Source: Ptychodera flava (taxonomy: Eukaryota > Hemichordata > Enteropneusta > Ptychoderidae). From it: a DNA stretch of 64,000 nucleotides. A program made the position numbers and the translations under genes. The notes beneath the pieces are model-generated. The model had not been told where the DNA came from and did no database searches. It worked only from the letters and a program-made list of their open reading frames with translations. Positions 46,771-58,900 of this stretch are shown in pieces. Location of the stretch: positions 38,195,388 to 38,259,387 of the forward strand of contig NC_091928.1 in NCBI RefSeq assembly GCF_041260155.1, read 5' to 3'. Position 1 is the first letter of the stretch. Each line of letters opens with the position of its first letter.

Positions 46771-49700
46771 TACAATTTTGTGGAAAAGAATAAGAATGTA
46801 CCATCGCAGACAAGATAATTGTTTCGTTTTCAGAATACAAGGTGACATATTTGTAGGGGAGAGGTAAAATAAAGGAATAATCTAACATCAACGCGTTAAA
46901 TCTTCAAATCCAACAAGGCCCACACTATGTTAAGTAATACTTCAGACCAAAATTAGCGGATGTACAATCTTTGTCGTCGTTGTCATCGCAACAACCATCA
47001 TCATTGTTATCGACACGGACAAGAACGGCAACAATAACAATACAGTATCCACGTATTAATTCCGGAAGTTTATGTATTCATACGGTACTGAACTCTGAAA
47101 GCTTTGAGACAAAACTTCTTCACAACATAAGTGTAGACATTCTTAGACTGATGTTGATATTGTGTGAAAAAACTGGTTTCAAAAAATTTGCCTCTGGAAT
47201 CTTCTCTTTCCTAATCAAATGAGAGCTAGCCTTTTATTCGCAATAATATAATTGAACCTCGCTAGAATCTGTGATACTCCATGCAAATGATATGCGCAGA
47301 AGCTGCTTGTGAGTCAGTCAAAGATTTGTGGCATGAGAGAATTGTAAAGCACACAATATTTTCTGAATACCTTGGCGTCACTTCCATAACAAAAAGTAGA
47401 GGGCCTTTGTGATGTCAGAGACTTTGGCGGCTGTTTGCTATTGAGATCAACTGGTGCATGTTTGCTAACTATCCTTGTCCCCGCGTGCAGTGAAATATAA
47501 AGTTTTCAAGTTTTTTTTAAAAAGTGCAAAATTTTGCGAAATGGCAGATCACTTGTTTCGTCATTCATACAACATCCGTCAGTATTTCAATATATACGCA
47601 AAGTTTTCAACACTATCTTTGAGACAGCCCGTCGCTACCGTAGTGGGCTCATAAATAATTAATTAGGACGGCTACGCTTAGAACAAAAAGAGGCCCAAAA
47701 ATCCTGCAGTGCTAGTGCCAATCTGTCAGATACCCTATATCGTGTTGTTCAGAAGGCAGACGACACCCCTATCAATATTGTTTTGTCCCACTGTTACAAT
47801 GATCATTCACTTTGACGTCAACTTTGCCATTATTATATAATAACTACGTTTGTTACCTCCTCGCCTAGTGACAATAAGTCAAGAGCTCATGAAAATAACC
47901 CAGAACAGGTAATGATATTGACATGGCAGTGTTAGGAGAAGGTTCAATCACGCGTTACATCCACATGTATATTTAAATGTACATAAAATGCAACTGACAG
48001 CAATATAAGTGTACTGAACACGTATGTAGATTGTACTGATAGGCTGAATACTGAATATTTCAACATAATAAAATGTAAAATAAGGGATTAGAGTTCTCAC
48101 TTACGATCGATATCCTGAACCATTCATTTCAAGTTCGTGCAGTGAATGAATGTTCACATTCTCACCGTACAAAAAGACACAAAAGTAAAATTTATGAACA
48201 GTGAAGATCATTCAAATGAAGAATGTTTCTCCAAATTTGCCACTATAACACCCAAAATTTCAGAGATTAAAATTTGATGGAATAAATCCACCTTCCAGTA
48301 TTGACAATTTTGTAAAAACTTTATAGGTAGCATGTAGGTCATATATGCCTTGTTTGTTTTTTTATGATTTTTTTTCAGTAGGTAACCGTGCTCAGTTTTC
48401 CACTATCTGGCAAAGTGTAGCCAGGAATTCACAATTTGCATTCACTCTCGTGATCGTCGTTTTGGGTACTAACTCTCCAGTGGGTTCAATTGACCCGACC
48501 AGATCATTGGATGGTATAGCGCCACCACTTCTTGGAGTGGCTTGTCCAGTCGATCAAATTACTCCTGTCCTTTTAACGGAACGAGGACGTGATATAAATT
48601 GTCTAGCGTAATATTCAATCAATATTATCAATATGCAACACGTCATGTCAGCTTTCCGTACTTGATTTGATAGTCGCAGTGAACTTTCATCCTTTAATAA
48701 CACCGAATTATCAAGTTTGAATTTCACAAAATGTCCTTAAATAGAGGTCAACAGCGCCCTCAAAACTGTCCCTAGCTGTTTTTACATACCTGATTAAATA
48801 ATGTGGCTCTACAGCGTATGATCATTCTGCAAACAGATCGACTCAAAAACGCAGAAAATAACTTTTTGAGATCAGCGTGAGTGAAGGGTTGACATATTCA
48901 TGCTTATTCTGCCAAAACGAAAATGTCAGGACGGCATCTGTCCAAGGCTGTATCTTTCGCTTACCTCATCAAAATCAACATATTTGTCATTTTGAAAATC
49001 TTAGCCCAGTGCTGTGATTTTTAAGGCATATGAGTACGGGTTACTCTTTCCTTAATAAATTAATACATTTTTTCATCAACTTCTTTCCGAAATCCAATAA
49101 TGAAGATATTTTTTTCCCAAAAAGAATTATGTGAAAAGAGACGTATTCATCCAACTTTATAATTAAAAGTACTCACTAATCTAACATTTTAGTAATCAGT
49201 GAATTTAAAGGTTTTTAATTCTCTTTCATTCACTAAATGGCGTCTTTTCCATATTAAATAAAGCGTCTTTTGCGTTTCGGGACCGTTGGTTTTGCTCCAT
49301 TCTCTCTGTGAGTCATCCAGTGATACTTGAAGTCACCTAAATTATTATTTGTTATGCTTCTTGGCATGATATGAAGTATATCATGGAATGGACGAAAATA
49401 CACTATTTTTGTATTTTGATTCTCATTTCCTTGGGTTCTTTTCAATCTTTAACTGAGTTGATATCATACTGATTTGATCATCTTGGAAAACTATGCATGA
49501 TCTCCCATGCATCGGAGACCGATAGGTAAACAATACGCCATTGCTATTGGGTCGAAAAGAAGGTTTTATTGCATATCAAAGCGGTCATTGTATTTCCATT
49601 GATGATGGTCGGAAATAAGTCACAACAGGTTAATTTGCTCGGCCTTATCATACGGTGCTGAACTGAGTTTCAGAGGATGACATCGACTGAAGCCAGCGAA

Positions 49701-50404
49701 CTTATTTCAGGCCCAAGGATTATGAAATCCTTCATGCATACAACTCTTCACAGCAGGACTCCCATGCCTTCGGCACACTCTCTCATTTAATATCTTATCC
49801 GGAAATATGATCACCGATTCCCTTACATTAAACCACATTCACACTTCGAATAATTGTTCACTCTGAGTATAATTTTATTGACATCAAATCCACATCCACA
49901 ATTTATGTTACAGAGTCAATATGTATACGAAAAAGATATTTTTCAATGTTCACCGCATTATTCACCGTAGAGGAAACAATTTTTTCTTGAAAGGGATGTT
50001 AACCCAAAGTAAAGTTTTGTAAAATCTGCATTTGTATTTGTGTAGACATGGATAAATACATATACATGTTCGTGGTTGTGTGCGTATGTGTATGTGTCTG
50101 TCTGTCTGTCTGTCTATCTGTCTGTCCGTATGTTTGTGTAGGATATAGTTACATTTAGAATGCTATATAATGATATATACAATGGAAATTCAAAATACCT
50201 GATATCATATTGTCGATAGTTTTGACGAAAAATCAACCTTTCATCAACCAAAAAAGATACCTGTATTTATGTTCAATCACCATACGAGAAATCTGACTAA
50301 AATTGACACTATGATGATAAGCATTCACATGCAACGCTTCGAATTCGTTGGCGCCGATATTTCACTCTTCATCTATATAGCATTGACAAACTTTATAATT
50401 CAAG

Positions 50405-50843
50405 TTAACCCTTTTAGTGCTAACACGATTGAAACTACTTTGGGATAATTGCATCTTTACATTTTTCAGATTTCTCAAAAGTGTTAGGTGCCCTATAGCT
50501 GAATGTTACAATATTACAAATTACTCATAAAGACAAGTGTGAAACTTTAAAAGAAAAGCAGATGAGCTAACATTTGCTGATCAAACCAACATTACTTCAC
50601 CATCAAATTATCCCAAATTTGTAATTTTTCTCACAAAGTTCAGTGTAACATTTTGCGAATTTTCATTAACTTGCTGTATTTTATATGGTAGTTCTGGACC
50701 AAATGGCCATAACTTTTCACTTGCTACAATTTTTGACCAAAATCTTTGGGAAAATCTGAAAAAATGTCGACATCTGAAAAACGTTCTTGGCATTATATTG
50801 TATAAAGGCAACAAAATGTTGACTTTGGCACTCAAAGGGTTAA
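50405..50843. mobile_element. MITE with TTAA target site (CCCTTT family), copy 1
   Basis: Begins TTAA-CCCTTTTAGTGC and ends GCACTCAAAGGG-TTAA. The terminal motif CCCTTT next to TTAA is typical of piggyBac-derived elements. The half at 50640-50843, read in reverse, resembles the element at 60723-60944 over most of its length (shared GCCATTTGGTCC and CATTTTGTTGCC-like blocks). Non-coding. Confidence 0.7.
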
Positions 50844-52930
50844 CACGTGATAGTTCAGACATTTAGCGTAGCAGGAGATGCCCTAAAAAGTGAAAACCCT
50901 GACCAATCTGCCAACTAAAAAGCTGCATCTTTATCGAGTGAATAAAGTGCCTGAGTAAATACTGCTGTATATTCTAAGATATGAAAATCCACAAAGCACA
51001 TCAATCAATTAAAAATGGATTTATCAGTTTTAGAAGATTGAAAAATCCTCTTCGTCTCGACAGAAGTGAAAGTTTCAGTAGGTGGGTAAAACGTGTTCTA
51101 TAGTATTAATGAAACATGTGATTTCCAGCTGATTAACCGGATCAAAGTTTAATCCTGTAAGGTAATAACTGGCCATAGTATTGCTATTGGTTCTCTGTAC
51201 ATTTGTCTCTTATTGTGATTTACGACTAGAAAGCAGTACAGAAATGGAAACTCAGAGATCATTAGGAAACATCATGTACAATAAATGGGGAAATTTCAAA
51301 CGCATATTGTTCATGCTAAGGTGAAAAACAATGATTAAATCAATTGAAACTAGATCTTAAATAGTATAGAAGTATTTAAATCCTTGGCAACTAAATGGTG
51401 ATTGAATACCAGACGCACACAAAGTAAACCCCTTGATAGAGGGAAATCAACAAGCCTGCTATTATCTACGGAAACATAACTGGTTATTTTTGAACAAATT
51501 CTTCAAGGCTTGTATTGTGATGGGATCTTCACTCTCAAAAGAAACAGTTCTTATATATTGAAATATGAACCATATCAAAGACATTTTCTGTTGTTAAATC
51601 ATGGAACTATTAATAAACCAAAACTTGAAAACATACAAGTTTAGTGTGAATCTGACATTGTACTGAGCAAATTCTGGTGCATTGTATTTAACTATCCTAT
51701 TATTTCTTCGTAGAATCTGGATTAATTCAAATGTGCAATGCAATACATTCATCTAATATACACTGTAATCTCATTTTGGTGACCTGCTTTGATTGAAATA
51801 AGCTTCACAACGAAAGAGTGTATGACACATTTGGAGTTCATAACGAGTTAAACACCAGAAAGGTTTGATGAGGATTACTGTCTTTGGGATACATCGCCAA
51901 TTAAAAAGTATGCGAAAATGTGTTTGCAAAAGTAACGAGCTAGATGTTCCCAGTAACATTGCCCAATGTCAACACTGCATTCCAATATTGATTGGCGATA
52001 AATGATTTGTTGGTCCTGTTGTTTAGCAAAGTTGACTGTGCAGTATAAAATATATTGTGCATTGTATATCGTTTATTTCTTAATAATTTCCGTCTTGAAT
52101 TTCCTTGCTTTATAATAAGACACTTATTTCCTCTAGGCTACCTGTAAATGTTTGTTTCATAAAACACCCTGAAGGTTGATTTGAATGAATGTGACAAAAG
52201 TTTTGGGCTAAGGTGCAGCATCTCGGAAGCTGTTATCCAATCGGTTGGGTGAATCTTACCATCATTGATTTATACGCAATAGGCTCCCTAAGTTGCTGCC
52301 TATAGTTACACTCGACTAATCAGATATAACCTTCTGAGCCAGCTGCATATCAGCTGAAAGATTCTAATGTCGTTTTTGCTACTGCTATACATAATATGGG
52401 TCGTTTCTCACTAAAGTATTGTAAATGATATTCGTGGTTACATAAATGATGATTAAATGTTTCCATTGATATATTATTCAAATTCCTGATTATCAGATTA
52501 AGAGATACATGAAAGGGCTTTTTATGCGAAGGTTCAAAATGTGTATAATTCTCAAGCATTGGCCCGGCTTAGTATATCAATTTATCAAAGTACAAGGAAA
52601 GGGACACGATAAGTTTCTGGCATCTATTGATATCAAAATAGAAGTTTGCAAATACTTTATATGGTAATTCTTACGTTGGACAATTTACTAGACGTAAATC
52701 ATGCGGGTCTAGTTTGCCATCATTTAATACTTTGCTACTTGTAGTATTAAACGATCATTAATTCCGTCATAAATGAAAATTGGCAGTAATAAGCTATAGT
52801 TTATGTCTTTTTCACGATATTTCTAATTGGCCGATCGAATTTGCCTTTAGCAGCAAGGGGAACAAATCTGTTTTATAAGTTGATGGTTTTAGCTGAATCG
52901 TCAATTCCGTTTGACATTCAAGCGCTATGT

Positions 52931-55900
52931 TCAGTAAAATTGGCTGAGACTGCCATTGACGAAGGTTTCTCCTACTTGGACCCCCATATCAACTTTTCCT
53001 GATTTCAATGTTAGGCTTTTTTCTGCCACCACACCATTGAAAGAAACAGGAAGAGAACTCAATATTTCCTTGATTATTGTCTGTGAACAGGTGGCAAGGA
53101 AAAGATGCCGACCTGGAACAACAATTCGTTTGAACTTTGCAAGCTTGAAGATTTCCTTCCTCCAGCCTTCCACCATGTCCTGTTTTACATACTCGTCTTT
53201 CTTGCCAGTAAACACGGTAAGATCACAGGGTAACTGTGTCGTTTTACTACCCTGATACATTTTGCAAATGTCTAAGCCGACTTCAACACAGGGAAGGAGT
53301 CTTGCCAGTACGGCTGGATTATTGAGGACGTCATTGTCAATGAATTTAAAGTCTGCCCCATACTCTTTCAGAGTGTTTGGTACATTTGTCGTTGTACGTA
53401 ACACAGACATTGGAACGTTGTAGTCATTAGGATAGGGATATGACATTGATGGTGCATACCACCCACCAACATAAAGATGAGCCGGGCAGATACCATACTT
53501 TTCCAACAGATAGTGAGCCACTTCAAACGCAATCAAACCACCCATACTATGACCATAAAAGGCAAACCTGCCTTGTATGAGGATTGGCTTCAATTCTTCA
53601 GCCACAAGAGATACAATGTCCCGTAACTGACCAAGAGGCTTCTCTTTCTCCCTTCCCTCCCAACCTGGAAGTTGGACCACAATAGTCTGTACCCCTTGTT
53701 TGTTCAAGGGGCCATGCCAGTTGTGATAAAGTGACAGTCCTCCTCCATTAGGTGGAAAACATACAAGTTGCGCTTTGTAATCCTCTGTTGGGCCTTTGAT
53801 CACAAGAAGTGATGGTCCTTGCTTCTCAGTAGTTGGCAACTCTGCTATTGACTGATCTTTGCCTTTGCTCATCAGCTTTCGATAGACAATTTCGCTGAGG
53901 CTGATGATAGTCACTTGGTCATTAAGGAAATCAACTGGTGGAATCAAAACATCGAAATGCTCTTCAATCAGAAAGCTAAACTCTGATGACTTCTGGGAAT
54001 TGATTCCCAAAGCAAAAGGTGACGAGTTTCTTGGAATCTCATCACCAATGCCGAGAATCTTCTTCAGGGAATCGCAAAGATCATCTTCAATTATAGCAAG
54101 TGCCTTTGATGGTTCTTCTGAACGCAGTTTGTTGGCAAATGTATCATCCTGAGAGTACAGATATTTGTCTTTTTGTGTGAATAGAGCCTTGAATACAGAA
54201 AATCGCCCCTCTCCACTTCGGGCGTGTGTCAAAATCAGATGTTTATTTTTGCTGAAGTATTTCTCTTTGCTGTATGTTGATGTAAGACCGAGTGCCTGGC
54301 AATCAGCTGTCAACATTGTACCCAATACAGCTAGAAGTTGAGCGGGACTGACACTTTTCACCCCTTTATCTTCCCACAATTTCACATAGCCCTGCCTTAC
54401 AGCAAAACCTGTGCTGTTTATCACACCACCATAAAGAACGGTAGCAGGAAGACCCTGACTTCTCCTTAGCTCTCCCAAACTTGCAAGATATCTATTCGCT
54501 GAGCAATAGTTTGCTTGTCCCGCATTGCCAAGAAGCGCTACAATGGAAGAGAGCAGGACAAAGTGTTTGATGGGAAATTCCATCTGCACAGTCAGTTTAT
54601 GAAGCACAAGGGCGCCATAACCCTTAACAGCTATCACATCATTCCAAATTTGTGGTTTCAATGCCGGTAGCAATGTGTCTGCGTACACTACTGCACAGTG
54701 AAATATGCCTTCAACTGGTGGTATAGCATCATCCGACTTGATCTTCCTTAATGCTCCTTCAACCTGGTCATACCTTGAAACGTCCACCTGCATGACCTCA
54801 ATACTGGCACCAGAACGTCTCAGTTTTGTGAACCGCTTTTGGATTTCTTCTTCAGGGTTCTTGTTCCTAGAAAAGATAATGACGTGTTTTGCCCCACATT
54901 TTACCAGCCAATCAATCATCTCACAACCAAATCCTTTTGTACCGCCAGTCACAATATATGATGCATTTTCATTTGCTATGAAATCAGTACTTTCAAAGTC
55001 AATTGGAATTGAGAACTCTTCTTCGTCCACGGTGACAATAGTCTCATTCAATTTGATATTTCTTTCTTTCGAAATCTCTGACATGTGAGTCTTATCAGTG
55101 AGCTTCTCCAGGACTTTGCAAAAGTCATCTGGAGAATTTGAAAGAGTCTGTAGCAATTCTGTGGTTTTCTGTCGAAAGAAACGTGAGGAAGCTAGGTTTG
55201 CCATTACTGTGTGTGACTTTGTGATAGCTACATTTGCAAGTGGCGGAAGTGCAGATCTGGTTTTCTCACTTATCATCTCATTCTTCAAAAAGACAATTTT
55301 TCCCATTGGTCTAAGTTTAGAACACAGCTTTTGTAACTCATTCTTTTTCACCGTTGTGGCATCAGTGAAGACGATCACGTCATACTCGTCATCCATTTCA
55401 TTCATAGGACTTGATCTTTCACTGCCTGAGTAATAATCACTTGTTGACTGGTTTTCCCCTCCTTTTGAGTCAAGCATTACTGTTTGAGTTTTTAACCCCA
55501 GTGACCTTGCCAAGTTTACAGTTGCTTCACCTAGAGTGTCACTAGTGTCATCCACGTACACTAGCACTCTCAGGCAACCATCCATGTCTGATGCATCTGT
55601 AATATTTATGAATGGACCGAGCAAATGGACTGCAGCTGTAATTGCTTCAGCTGCTGAAATTGCCTCAGGTATTTTGCAGAGGAAGTTTGCATCGATCAAA
55701 GTAGTTGACGTCAGTTCACTTTGGCTCACACCAACCACCAAATCACCTTCTTCAAGGGTTCCCCACACTAAATCACTCCCGTGTACTCTTCCAGAAAAGA
55801 TGAACATGACACTTTCTGGGCTTTCATTGTTTTCACCCTTGTTTAGAAGGGGCATGTAACATATGACCTCCACTTCGACTTTTCCTTCAGGGAGTCTTTC

Positions 55901-58900
55901 TTTGTATTCATGTTTGTGTGTTTGGATCTTCCATGATGTATCTCCATTGTCCACAAGCTTCCACGCCTGGGTTTTGATACTTCCATGGTAGCTTGTCATG
56001 GGCTGTACTTGGATACGTGGTGCATACACATGCAAAGCCCCTTCATCGTCTCCACAAGGTCTTAAGGCGATCTGATTTTCATACAATAAAGGTTTACAAA
56101 GGAAATGGAGAGTGGATGTGGCCAAATCTGAACTATTGTGATTCAGAGGCAAATCTACCATGTAGACAGGAAACTCTGGATTCTCATGCATTATTGTTGA
56201 ACCCACAGCTGTGACTCCTGTCATAGCTGGTTGTGTTTCCTCTAGATCAGTAGCCGCAAGAGCCCCTTGGGTAATCAACCATAGGTTTGGATAGCTTTCT
56301 TTGTAAATAGTGGTGAGTGAATTATATGCACTCACACACAAACTGCCGCAGACATCTTGTGTTTCCTCAAATGTGCTCCACTTCAGAAGAGATTCTGAAT
56401 CATGTTCTCCTGTGAGCGGAGCAGCAAATACGATGTCAGTGGGACCATACATGTTGCAGACTTCTTCAAATTCTGCTTCCCATGATTTGTTCGTAGGTGA
56501 TTTGCATGAAATGCCCATGTTGTCGTCTCCGTTTTCATCGAGTTTTGATCTCAAATGTGATGAGAAATTTGTTTCATCTCCTATGATAAGATACTTCCTT
56601 AATTTTGGACTTTCTTGCGTTTCCATGTCATGAGTGTATTGCCCATCATTTGAAATAGTTGAGACTTTATCCCATTGGGTATACCACAGCAGTTGTTTGT
56701 CAGAAGACGACCGTATTTCTGCAAACTTGAAACCTTTCATCTCACAAAAGATTTCCATGGTTTTTGCATTTGCCACGGTTACGTCAGCAAAGAATTCATC
56801 ACCAGCTTGTGTCAATTTGGTGTAGAAAACCACACTTCTTGGTGCTCGTCCTTTCAGGACCATTTCATTCATCGAACTTGGCACACCAAATTGGGGGTTG
56901 AATGGCAAGTTAGCAGCCTCGGCATTTCGTTTTGTGATGAAGTACTTCAAAACAGCATATCCTTGGAAAATTGCGTCCAAAAAAGCGGGATGAAAAATGT
57001 ATCTGCTTGATTCCCGTTGTACTTCTTCAGACATTTCAGAAAAGACGATACTTTCAGCACTATCAATACTGAAATGAACCTTTGTGGTACATAGGAATGA
57101 ACTACCTAATTTAAAACCACACTCTGCTGCTAACTTGAAGAAGTCGTCAGTTTGCAACACCATGTTGAATTTCTTCTCAATGCTTTCAATATTGAGTGTG
57201 GATTCTGGCTTAATTGTGTTGATGATGATTTCGTCGGTGTTGGAAGATGAGCAAATCTCCATGGTAGAATGTTGTACCCATGCTGCATTGTTTGCATCCT
57301 GACTTCGTAGGAACAGCTTTTTGTACTCTCCGTCTTCTTCCTGTACTGTTGTTTCAATTGTTGTTGTGGCTACGGCAGAATCGGGGGCAAACAGAAAACG
57401 CTCAAACGAGAGATTCCTGAGTATTATATCTGCGTCAGATGGGTCCAACTCCCTAGCTGCAGCAAGAGCTGTTTCCACATATGCAGCAGCTGGTACAATG
57501 ACATTTCCTTGTACCACATGGTCCTTCAGCCATGGAATTGTGACAATGGAAATCTCAGATTTCCAGACTGATGAGGGAGAATTGAGAAGATGGGACAATT
57601 CCTGTCTTTTACCAAGCAAGGCATGGTTCTCCATAGGGAATCTATACAAATCTCTGCTACTTGGGGTTTCGCATGAACACTTAACACGTTGCCATGGATA
57701 GGATGGTATGGGACATTTTTTGTACTGACCAATACTGAACAAACTTTCTAAGTCTACCTGACAGCCTTCGACATAAAGCTTACCAAAGGACTGCATAAGA
57801 TCTGTCAGATCGTCAGACAGTGTGTTGATGTCACGTGGTCGTTTTAGGGAATGTGTGGTGAATGGCTTGGAATGACGGGACTTATTTGCGGCAAATATAT
57901 CATTCATTGCTGGTTTGAGTGCTGGGTTGGGGCTAATTTCAAGGAAGTTAGTGTATCCCTCTGCTAGTAAGTTTTGAATAGCTGGCAAGAACTTTACTTG
58001 TTGTCTTATGTTACGGTACCAGTAGTTTGGATCTAAAGCGTCTTTCCTTGTAATGAATTCGTTGGTGACTGTGGACATCATGGGAATTGTGGGACCGTAT
58101 TTTGATTGTGCATTCTCAGCTGACTCTGAAAGAAACCTGACTTTCTTGAGAAACCCAGATTTAACAACCTCTTGCTGATAGCTATGGAATGCATTGTTGA
58201 CTTTGAGAACAACGTTTTTGATATTTTCTTGTTTGAGAGTGGAAGAGAAAGCCTGTATGACAGATGTCTCACCAGACAAGACTATTTGTGTTGGGCTGTT
58301 AATGGCAGCTACGTCAAGAGTGTGTTGCAGGGAACTTTTCTCCAACTTCATCTTCACTTCTTCAACAGGGTGTAACACTGCCAGCATCGTACCCGATCCG
58401 CTTGTGTGCCTAAGTTGACGCCCTCTGTTGTAAATGACTCTAACTGCATCTTCTAGGGTCAGTAAACCAGCTGTGTATGCTGCTGCAACTTCGCCAACAC
58501 TGTGACCAACGATGGCATGTGGATTAACTCCACATAGTCTCCATAGTTCAACCAGTCCGATCTGTACAGCACAAATTGATGGCTGCGCAATTTCTGCGCA
58601 AACAAACCAGAACGAGAACAAAGAATTAGTCAACTGGCTCTCTTATTGAGAGCATTTGGTGTGCTAAAACATTTTTAAAATTTTTTACTGACTTCACTTC
58701 CCATTGTGTTTGAAGAGAAAGTAGTTTTTCATCAAGCTTCACACTTAAGTTCAATAGACTGCTTGTAGTACAATATATTCAAATGTTTTAAATAGATTTC
58801 AATCCTACCTGTCTTATTTATAAGATCCTTGTCAGTTTCATCCGTCAACAGCTTTACCAGGGACCACTTCGCACCACATTTTCTGAGAATTTTGTCGATT

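Larger units (their letters stand above)
46398..52930. other. Intergenic between aminopeptidase 2 promoter and PKS 3' end
   Basis: Holds the presumed promoter of the - strand aminopeptidase 2 (just above 46397), a GA microsatellite, one TTAA MITE and otherwise AT-rich DNA. No open frame in it has exon-like conservation, splice signals or a recognisable motif. A TTTAAT (ATTAAA on -) near 52722 is a weak poly(A) candidate for the PKS gene. Confidence 0.45.

Noticed and set aside
46589-46891. Frames with SLSLSL or RERERE runs
   Set aside because: Artefact of the GA microsatellite upstream of aminopeptidase 2.
48345-48611. 88-codon open frame in the aminopeptidase-PKS intergenic region
   Set aside because: No motif, no neighbouring exons and AT-rich surroundings; length is within chance for this DNA.
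55098-55433. Open frames on + antisense to the PKS (also 54705-55088, 57321-57701, 59472-59864)
   Set aside because: They mirror the coding strand of a well-supported PKS exon and carry no recognisable domains.
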